Shown here piece after piece: positions 56,661 to 64,000 of a stretch of DNA of 64,000 nt; position 1 is the first letter of the stretch; the number at the start of each line of letters is the position of its first letter. The notes beneath the pieces were generated by a model that saw only the letters and a list, made by a program, of their open reading frames with translations, did no database searches and was not told the DNA's origin. The DNA is from Pyrus communis (taxonomy: Eukaryota; Streptophyta; Magnoliopsida; Rosales; Rosaceae): NCBI RefSeq assembly GCF_963583255.1, contig NC_084815.1, positions 8,727,724-8,791,723 on the forward strand, given 5' to 3'. A program made the position numbers and the translations under genes.

Positions 56661-59600
56661 TCATGGTGTTGAAAATTCAAGAACATCCACGACTTGATAC
56701 ACTTGCTCTTCATCCACTTTATCCAAATATGGTTTCAATCGCTGCCCATTGACTTTAAAAGAAGTGCCATTCTTCATGTTCTCTATCTCCACAGCTCCGT
56801 GGGGAAATGTTTGCAAGACTTTGAATGGTCCCACCCACCTAGACTTCAATTTTCCTGGAAAAAGTCTCAAACGTGAGTCAAACAAAAGTACTTTCATACC
56901 TTGGTGAAACTCCTTCCTTAGGATGGCCTTGTCATGATAGAGCTTAGTCCGTTCCTTGTAGATTTTGGCATTCTCATATGCCTCATTTCTAAGTTCTTCC
57001 AACTCATTAAGTTGGAGCTTCCTTGCTACTCCAGCATCCTTGTAATCAAAGTTGAACTTCTTGATGGCCCAATATGCACGGTGTTCAAGCTCCATTGGCA
57101 AATGACAAGCTTTCCCAAACACAAGGCGATAAGGACTCATGCCAATGGGGGTCTTGTATGCTGTTCTATATGCCCATAGTGCATCATTTAACCTCAATGA
57201 CCAATCCTTCCTTGTAGGGCTCACAGTTTTCATCAAAATGTTCTTGATCTCCCTATTGCTAATCTCCACTTGTCCTGAGGTCTGAGGATGGTACGGGGTT
57301 GCCACTTTGTGGTTGATGTTGTACTTCTTCATTAAGGATTCAAAGGGTTTGTTGCAGAAATGGCTGCCACCATCACTAATAATAGCTCTTGGGGTTCCAA
57401 ACCTACAAAAAATCACATCTTTAATAAAACTCAACACAACCTTATGATCATTAGTTCTTGTAGCAATGGCTTCAACCCATTTGGATACGTAATCCACTGC
57501 CACTAATATGTATAAGTAGCCAAAAGAGGATGGAAATGGTCCCATGAAATCGATTCCCCAAACATCAAAGAGTTCCACCACCAAAATGTTGTTCAATGGC
57601 ATCTCATTCCTTCGGCTAATGTTCCCCATTTTCTGGCACCTATCACATTTAGAGCAAAAATCAAAAGCATCTTTGAATAAAGTAGGCCAAAAGAAACCAG
57701 ATTGTAAAACCTTTAGAGATGTCTTTTTGGCACCAAAATGGCCTCCACATGCCAATGTGTGGCTAAACGTTAGAATGCTTTGTTGCTCACTCTCTGGGAC
57801 ACATCTCCTAATGATTTGATCAGGGCAATATTTAAACAAATATGGTTCGTCCCAAACGTAGTGCTTTACAATGGCAAGGAACTTCTTTCTTTCCTGAAAA
57901 GAAAGGTCATTTCTCATTATACCACACGCAAGATAATTCACAAAGTCCGCATACCATGGTTCTTTTTCTTGAACAACAAAGAGTTGTTCATCTGGAAATG
58001 ATTCATTTAGGGGCAAAGGTTGTCCCACTCCATAGTTTTCATTAAGCCTGGACAAATGGTCAGCCACAACATTATCACTGCCCTTCTTATCTCGAATTTC
58101 CAAGTCAAACTCTTGTAGTAAGAGTATCCATCTAATCAAGCGTGGTTTAGCATCTTTCTTTGTCATCAAATACCTAATGGCTGCATGATCAGAAAACACA
58201 ATAACTTTAGATCCCACAAGATTTGACCTAAACTTTTCTAAGGTAAAAACAACAGCAAGCAACTCCTTTTCAGTTGTGGAATAGTTAAGTTGAGCATCAT
58301 GCAGAGTCCGGCTTGCATAGTAGATCACATGTGGAAGCTTGTTCACCCTTTGCCCTAAAACTGCACCAATAGCATAGTCAGAGGCATCACACATTAATTC
58401 AAAAGGTAATGACCAATCTGGTGCCATAATAATAGGGGCCGAGGTTAGTTCATTTTTCAAAGTATTGAATGCATCCATACAAGCCTTATCAAAATGAAAA
58501 ACAACATCTTTAGCTAACAGATTACATAATGGACGAGTGATCATTGAAAAGTTCTTAATGAAACGACGATAGAAACCCGCATGGCCCAAAAAACTTCTTA
58601 CTCCCTTCACAGTGGTGGGGGCTACCATATTGGTGATGACGTCGATTTTGGCTTTATCCACCTCCATTCCTTTGCTAGAGATTACATGCCCCAACACAAT
58701 TCCTTGTTTCACCATAAATTGGCACTTTTCCCAATTAAGAACCAAATTTGTTTCCTGACATCTTTGAAGTACTAAAGAGAGAGGGTTAAGACATTCATCA
58801 AAAGAGGAACCAAATACTGAGAAATCATCCATAAATACCTCAATGAATCTTTCTACCATGTCAGAAAAGATGGCCAACATGCATCTTTGGAATGTTGCTG
58901 AAGCATTGCAAAGTTCAAAAGGCATTCTCCGGTATGTAAATGTGCCAAAGGGGCAAGTAAAGGTTGTTTTCTCTTGATCTTCCGGAGCGATTGCAATTTG
59001 ATTGTAACCTGAGTATCCATCCAGAAAACAATAATGTGAGTAACCTGCCAATCTCTCAAGCATTTGATCTATGAAAGGCATAGGAAAGTAATCTTTTCTA
59101 GTGCTAGAATTCAACTTCCTGTAATCGGTGCAAACACGCCAACTGGCCGTGGGCTTTGTGGGCACAAGCTCATTGTTTTCATTCCTCATCACAGTGATTC
59201 CCACCTTCTTAGGCACCACCTGAATAGCACTCACCCATTTGCTATCAGAAATGGGATATATGATCCCCACATCTAACAATTTCAACACCTCATTCCGAAC
59301 AACTTCCTTCATGTGTGGATTGAGCCTTCTTTGTGGCTCACGGCTTGTTTTTGCTCCTTCCTCCAAAAGGATCCTATGCATGCACATGGTAGGGCTTATT
59401 CCCTTGATATCTGCAATAGACCAACCAAAAGCTGATTTAAACTCTTTTAACACCCTAATTAGTTTATCTTCTTCAACTGGGGTGAGGTCAGAAGCTATGA
59501 TAACTGGAAGAGTTTCAAATTCAGCTAGATATGCATATTTTAGATGTGGTGGAAGTGGCTTAAGTTCAAGTTTTGGTGCTTTAACAGTAGAAGGAGTTAG

Positions 59601-62039
59601 ATGTGACATTGATGATTCTAAAGGCTCAAAACGAGGTGAAACATTGAAAGGATACAATGCTAATGCTTCCAAAGCAGCTACTTCTTCCATGAGTACATCT
59701 TCCTCATCAAACTCATCTTGAGATTGACTCAAAACAGTTTGCAATGGTTCATTCGATTGTGTCTGCAAGAACTTAGAGAATACAAGTGAATCAAGCACAT
59801 CAATGGCATAACAATCAAGAGATGACGAAAGATGAGAAAGAGATTCAAACACTTTGAATTGAACTGTCTCTCCTAACACTGTCATAGTGAGGAGTCCATT
59901 TTGCACATCAATGATGGTCTTGGCCGTGGCCATGAAAGGTCTCCCAAGCAATATTGGCAACTCACGATCATGTATAGGAGCTTCTTCCATGTCCAACACT
60001 ACAAAATCTGCAGGCAAGATTAGTTTATCAACTTGAACTAGAATATCTTCTACTATACCTCTTGGATATTTCACGGATCTGTCTGCAAGTTGTAATGAAA
60101 TGGTGGTGGCTTTCAAATCTCCCAAACCTAGTTGAAGGTACACTGAATAAGGCATTAAGTTGATGCTAGCACCCAAATCAAGCATTGCCTTCTCTACTTT
60201 CTTGTCCCCTATGGTGATGTTGATAGAGAAACTGCCTGGATCCTTGAGCTTTGGTGGAAGTTTTCTTTGCAAAACTGCACTCACATTCTCAGACACCACT
60301 ACCTTCTCATGTGGTCCATACTTCCTTTTGTAGCTGTTTAACTCCTTGAAGAACTTCCCATATGCCGACATGTTCCTAATGACATCAAGCAAAGGTAAGT
60401 TAACATTCACTTTGCTTAGTATATCAAAAATTTCTTTGAATGACTTATCCTGCTTGCTCTTGGCAAGTCTTCCAGGGAATGGTATTGGTGGAGTGTATGG
60501 TTTCTCGGCCTTGTGAAGATTTGGTGCTTCTAGCGAGGAAGTGGCATGGCTTGGTTCCTCAATTGATTTCTCATTGTCTCCTTGAGTGACACCTGCATTC
60601 ACATGATCATATTCATTAGTAACTTCATTGCCAACTCTATTATCAATAACCTTACCACTTCTAAGTATAGTGATTGCTTTGGCTTGCTCTTGATTCCTTT
60701 GGAGTATCACGGGTTGGCTTGGAAACTTCCCAACCTCTCTTTGGTTCAAGGCATCTGCAATCTGCCCCAATTGCGTCTCCATTTTGGTTAGGGCGGCTGA
60801 ATGTTGTTGGAGTGCGCTATTGGTGGAATGTTGGAATTGCAAGGTGTTTTGGGCTAACAATTTAACCGTGTCCTCAAGGGTAGTGGCAGGTTTTGGTTGG
60901 AAATTTTGGGTTGGATTGTTGTTCTTCCATGAAAAATTGGGACGATCTCTCCAACTCGGGTTATATGTATTGGAATACATATCATTCCTTGGTCTTTGGT
61001 TGTAAGAATTCATGAGGTTCACTTGTTCTTGAACATACTCGGGGTAAGCTTCCCTAGATGGGCATTGGTGAGTAGGATGGCTTGGTATGTTGCAAATGGC
61101 ACACACTTCATTAGCTTTTGGCACCATGTTGAGCACGGATTCAAGCTTCCTTTCTAGGTTAGCTACCTGCAACAAAAGCTCATGATTAGAACTTGTTTCA
61201 TAAACTCCAACTTTCTTACCCCTTAAATCTTTGTGTTGAGCATTAGACCCCAACATCTCATAAATGTTATATGATTCTTGAGCATTCTTTTTCTTCAATG
61301 CTCCACCTGCTGCATTATCCACAGTTGATTGACAATTTTGGGTTAGTCCATCATAGAAAATTTGCATTTGTAAATGAAAAGGTAACCCATGGTGTGGACA
61401 TTGTATCAAGAGGCCTTTAAAACCCTCCCAACACTCATTGAAAGGTTCTCCATCATCTTGTTTGAAGTTGAAGATTTGTCCCCTTAATGTGGCTGTCTTT
61501 TGAGTGGAAAAGAACTTCTCCAAGAACTTCTTAGCCACGGCATCCCATGTAGTGAGGGAACCTGGTGTTAGAGTCATCAACCAACTCTTGGCCCTATCTT
61601 TCAAGGTGTAAGGAAACACTCTCATCCTCAAATTAGCTTCACTCACTCCCTGCAAAGGTAAACCACTCACAACATTGTAAAACTCTTTAATATGAGCTAA
61701 AGGGTCTTCATTAGGTAAGCCATAAAATGAAGGAAACATATGGAAATGTGAAGATTTGAGATCATAGTTTCTAGCTTCTGTGGGCAGCAAGATGCATGAA
61801 GGTGAATTTGGTATGATTGGTTGAGCAAAGTCCTCCAAAGCTCGAAGTTCATCTTCGTTGCCCGCCATCTCTTCCTCTCTTGCCCAATCAAATTGCTCAG
61901 ATTCTTTACTTGTTGAATTAGGTGAATTCCCTTCCTCTTCCTCACGGTTAAAGGATGAACTTGATGGCACAAAGTTGTCCAAAGTGTGGCCCTTTAATCT
62001 TTCAATTCTTTGGCCTAACTCAACAAGTTTATTTGACAT
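56661..62039 (-). CDS. Intact Athila-type gag-pol polyprotein, 1,792 residues
   Basis: One frame without stops. Gag core is about residues 100-240, with the zinc knuckle [14 protein letters not shown] at 313-326. The protease DLGAS is at 621 (the D-L-G form usual in this lineage). RT has FMDDFSVFG at 1069; RNase H has CDAS at 1217. The integrase finger has H1427, H1434 and CSKCDRC, and its core residues D1497, D1556 and E1592 keep a D-35-E spacing. It reverse transcribes and integrates element cDNA from cytoplasmic particles. Odd points: the strongly conserved RT block MPFGLCNAPATFQ reads [13 protein letters not shown] (G-to-E at 1042, P-to-S at 1047), which may weaken the enzyme even though the frame is whole. 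The start is the first ATG after the leader. Identical LTRs agree with a young copy. Confidence 0.93.
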   Translation of the reverse strand: MSNKLVELGQRIERLKGHTLDNFVPSSSSFNREEEEGNSPNSTSKESEQFDWAREEEMAGNEDELRALEDFAQPIIPNSPSCILLPTEARNYDLKSSHFHMFPSFYGLPNEDPLAHIKEFYNVVSGLPLQGVSEANLRMRVFPYTLKDRAKSWLMTLTPGSLTTWDAVAKKFLEKFFSTQKTATLRGQIFNFKQDDGEPFNECWEGFKGLLIQCPHHGLPFHLQMQIFYDGLTQNCQSTVDNAAGGALKKKNAQESYNIYEMLGSNAQHKDLRGKKVGVYETSSNHELLLQVANLERKLESVLNMVPKANEVCAICNIPSHPTHQCPSREAYPEYVQEQVNLMNSYNQRPRNDMYSNTYNPSWRDRPNFSWKNNNPTQNFQPKPATTLEDTVKLLAQNTLQFQHSTNSALQQHSAALTKMETQLGQIADALNQREVGKFPSQPVILQRNQEQAKAITILRSGKVIDNRVGNEVTNEYDHVNAGVTQGDNEKSIEEPSHATSSLEAPNLHKAEKPYTPPIPFPGRLAKSKQDKSFKEIFDILSKVNVNLPLLDVIRNMSAYGKFFKELNSYKRKYGPHEKVVVSENVSAVLQRKLPPKLKDPGSFSINITIGDKKVEKAMLDLGASINLMPYSVYLQLGLGDLKATTISLQLADRSVKYPRGIVEDILVQVDKLILPADFVVLDMEEAPIHDRELPILLGRPFMATAKTIIDVQNGLLTMTVLGETVQFKVFESLSHLSSSLDCYAIDVLDSLVFSKFLQTQSNEPLQTVLSQSQDEFDEEDVLMEEVAALEALALYPFNVSPRFEPLESSMSHLTPSTVKAPKLELKPLPPHLKYAYLAEFETLPVIIASDLTPVEEDKLIRVLKEFKSAFGWSIADIKGISPTMCMHRILLEEGAKTSREPQRRLNPHMKEVVRNEVLKLLDVGIIYPISDSKWVSAIQVVPKKVGITVMRNENNELVPTKPTASWRVCTDYRKLNSSTRKDYFPMPFIDQMLERLAGYSHYCFLDGYSGYNQIAIAPEDQEKTTFTCPFGTFTYRRMPFELCNASATFQRCMLAIFSDMVERFIEVFMDDFSVFGSSFDECLNPLSLVLQRCQETNLVLNWEKCQFMVKQGIVLGHVISSKGMEVDKAKIDVITNMVAPTTVKGVRSFLGHAGFYRRFIKNFSMITRPLCNLLAKDVVFHFDKACMDAFNTLKNELTSAPIIMAPDWSLPFELMCDASDYAIGAVLGQRVNKLPHVIYYASRTLHDAQLNYSTTEKELLAVVFTLEKFRSNLVGSKVIVFSDHAAIRYLMTKKDAKPRLIRWILLLQEFDLEIRDKKGSDNVVADHLSRLNENYGVGQPLPLNESFPDEQLFVVQEKEPWYADFVNYLACGIMRNDLSFQERKKFLAIVKHYVWDEPYLFKYCPDQIIRRCVPESEQQSILTFSHTLACGGHFGAKKTSLKVLQSGFFWPTLFKDAFDFCSKCDRCQKMGNISRRNEMPLNNILVVELFDVWGIDFMGPFPSSFGYLYILVAVDYVSKWVEAIATRTNDHKVVLSFIKDVIFCRFGTPRAIISDGGSHFCNKPFESLMKKYNINHKVATPYHPQTSGQVEISNREIKNILMKTVSPTRKDWSLRLNDALWAYRTAYKTPIGMSPYRLVFGKACHLPMELEHRAYWAIKKFNFDYKDAGVARKLQLNELEELRNEAYENAKIYKERTKLYHDKAILRKEFHQGMKVLLFDSRLRLFPGKLKSRWVGPFKVLQTFPHGAVEIENMKNGTSFKVNGQRLKPYLDKVDEEQVYQVVDVLEFSTP

Positions 62040-62768
62040 ATACTACCTGAAACAAAGTAACACAAGTGTGAATGAAAATCAAGAAGCAAACAACAATGAA
62101 AAGAACAAAAATAAACTTAAAAAAGTTTGAAAAGACTCAAGGGATGTGGAACTAAACGTTTAGAACACTTAAACAATCCTAAAACCCAAAACAGCAACTA
62201 GAAGACTCAAAATTGCCTAAAAACCACTTTCTGGGCAGTTTTGAGCACCTACACTAATTTGGACGAAATTGGATGGAAACTTGAATCAAAACACTTATAA
62301 ACACAAATCAAAACACTTTCTAACTAATTTGGACAAAACAAAGTCTCAAAGGACTCAAAACAGATTCACAAGACTCAAAACAAGCTAAAAACTCTCAAAA
62401 CTGCCTAAAAACACAAACTGGGCAGTTTTGACACTAAACTCAATTTTGGACGAAAATTAGGTTTGAGCTTGACTCAAAATGCTTCAAAACACAAGATAAA
62501 ACAGATTCTAAGCCTAAAACTTAACAAAATATGGGGGAAATTGTATTTGGACGAAATGCAATTAAATGGTCAGATTATAACAAAAGCAGATTGTAAAGCA
62601 AGTTGATGTAAACCAATGGATAATGGAATGGCTAAGGGATTCTTTTCCACACCTGAAATGTATGCAACTTAAATCAACTTCCAATTATCAAATCGACAAG
62701 TTATGAACCTTGACACTAATCAAAATAGCAAACAAGCAAACAAGCAATTACAAGGGACTGAAATCAGT
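62040..62768 (-). other. 5' leader of the young Athila-type element
   Basis: About 730 bases between primer site and gag start. It is filled with repeats such as 'aaaactgcc..gggcagtttt' and 'aatttggacgaaa', motifs also present in the LTR end at 1-314. It probably holds packaging and dimerisation signals. No gene. Confidence 0.6.
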
Positions 62769-62786
62769 TCCCCGGCAACGGGGCCA
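62769..62786 (-). other. Primer-binding site (tRNA-Asp), one mismatch
   Basis: Minus strand TGGCCCCGTTGCCGGGGA, four bases inside the 5' LTR. It differs from the tRNA-Asp complement at the fifth base (C for G). Confidence 0.85.
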
Positions 62787-62790
62787 TTTT

Positions 62791-64000
62791 TGTTGATGTA
62801 TAATTCCTTCCTAATGCTAGAATATATTTAGTATAATGGCATAAGTAAGGGTGTCGAATCCACAGGGACTAATTGGACCTATGTAATTACTTGTTTGCAA
62901 GAACTTCTATGAAATGAACCAAACTAATCAAATTGAGCAGATTTGTTGTTGTTTCTTAAAAGCATAAATAAAAGAAGTAAACACAACTAAATGAATCAAC
63001 AACTAATAGAATAGGATAGTATCAATGGAAATGAAACTAGGGATTCGATTTCACCATTGCTCAATTAAATCCATGTTCATTAAGTTGGTTTATACTCATT
63101 CATCTACCTATTTCTTGAGTTTGTTTCACTTGGATATGATCAACCATATGATGTGTGGATTTGATCAAATGTCTCTAATCATGAACCTAATTGTGATGTG
63201 CAACTTTGGTTCATAATCAAGATTATGTAATGTACAAGAAACTTTCATAAAACTAAAGGGAATAACTCGGCAGGATGTGTGCTAAACACTCCCTTCATTC
63301 ATTCACATATCTACCAAGATTATGCATGATGTGTGTTCTAATCTTGGCTACACAACTTTGTGATTAATTCAAATGATGATCAAACATTAAAATCAACACA
63401 CAAAGTCACCATTAAAACAGAAAATGAAACAAGAAATAGATGGACAAAATGAGCATTATAACTTAATTACATGGCAAATTTTGCAAGGTTACATCGAATC
63501 CCTAGAGGAGGATTAGTTACAATTCATGTTTACAAAAGATCTATCATAAAAATATAAAACATGAATGAACATAGAATTAATAAGAATAAACCCTTGAAGC
63601 AAAACTGGTGTTGAAGTCCTTGAAGAGTTCCTTGGTGTTGCTTCTCCAAATGTGGTGCGGATGAAGGTATGTTGGTTATGGTTGAATGGTTTCTGCCCTT
63701 AGGAGAATGAAATGGTCAGAGATGGAGTGGTATGGAGTGTTTTTGGGTGTGTAATGGACTGGATGATGAATAAGACTTGCGGATGGGAAAGGGAGAGAAT
63801 ATGGACAGTTTCTGTCAAAGGAAAAGAATGTGTAATGCAATGGTATGGAGAGGGAGATTTTGTGTAATGGCATGAATTCCGAGAGAGAGGAAGAGTGGAA
63901 TGAGTCCCTTGGTGAATTTCTGAATAAGGTTAATGATGGAGAGACAATCAGATTGGATCTACCATTTGTTTACTCAGATGGCAGTGCATAGGTGATGGAA
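62791..64000 (-). repeat. 5' LTR of the young Athila-type element, truncated by window end
   Basis: Repeats 52961-54170 without any difference that I can find, block for block. About 775 further bases are expected outside the window. Confidence 0.93.

Larger units (their letters stand above)
52961..64000 (-). mobile_element. Young Athila-type retrotransposon (5' LTR cut by window end)
   Basis: Minus-strand order from high to low coordinates: 5' LTR (62791 to beyond 64000), primer site (62786-62769), leader, gag-pol (62039-56661), ~1.7 kb 3' region, PPT (54946-54960), 3' LTR (54945-52961). The two LTRs are identical at all 1,210 positions present in both, so insertion is very recent. It lies inside the RNase H part of the older Athila copy. 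If the LTRs are equal in length the element ends at about 64775 and totals ~11.8 kb. No envelope-like frame was found between pol and the 3' LTR. Confidence 0.92.

Overview
The window is plant nuclear DNA made almost entirely of transposable elements. The 5S-derived Cassandra LTRs, chromodomain Ty3/gypsy elements, Athila-type elements with tRNA-Asp primer sites and long AT-rich spacers all point to a eudicot. From memory of similar repeats I favour Rosaceae (apple or pear tribe), but that is inference. Only one gene looks intact and host-derived: a 60-residue, two-coding-exon membrane protein on the minus strand (29985-32510). There is also a broken UDP-glycosyltransferase. No tRNA gene, genuine 5S gene or CRISPR array was seen.

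Layout. 1-1119: a chimeric remnant of two Athila-type LTRs. 1120-4010 and 15728-18335: a diverged local repeat family that was the landing site of most insertions, including a Cassandra solo LTR (2539-2822), a 1.4 kb solo LTR (16354-17760) and a near-perfect 279-bp tandem duplication (17779-18335). 4011-15722: a compound insertion in which a Tekay/Del-like chromovirus and a Cassandra TRIM have exchanged LTRs. It sits between one 5-bp target duplication, and its gag is split by a further solo LTR (7936-9821). 18336-21221: non-coding DNA and a copia LTR. 21222-27202: a decayed CACTA (En/Spm) transposon. 27320-29580: UGT pseudogene pieces cut by a solo LTR and fused to copia gag-pol debris. 29585-33110: the small intact gene. 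33111-41538: MITEs, a LINE-derived insertion, minisatellites and probable LTR debris.

41539-64000: Athila-lineage Ty3/gypsy elements. A 5' LTR, a deleted internal region, a second LTR and then a pol-bearing but broken internal region (49128-52960) lie in tandem. The last is interrupted by a young minus-strand Athila-like element (52961 to beyond 64000). That element has an uninterrupted 1,792-codon gag-pol, and its two LTRs are identical over all 1,210 bases visible in both.

The most notable structure is the 4011-15722 compound: two non-homologous retrotransposons sharing the initiator-Met primer site, joined head to head at their U3 ends, with reciprocal LTR exchange at that primer site and one outer TTTTA duplication. 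It is best explained by co-packaging and co-integration of Cassandra with a chromovirus, and so bears on which element mobilises Cassandra. The other elements give a clear order of nesting: old local repeats, then the compound, then solo LTRs; and old Athila, then young Athila inside it.
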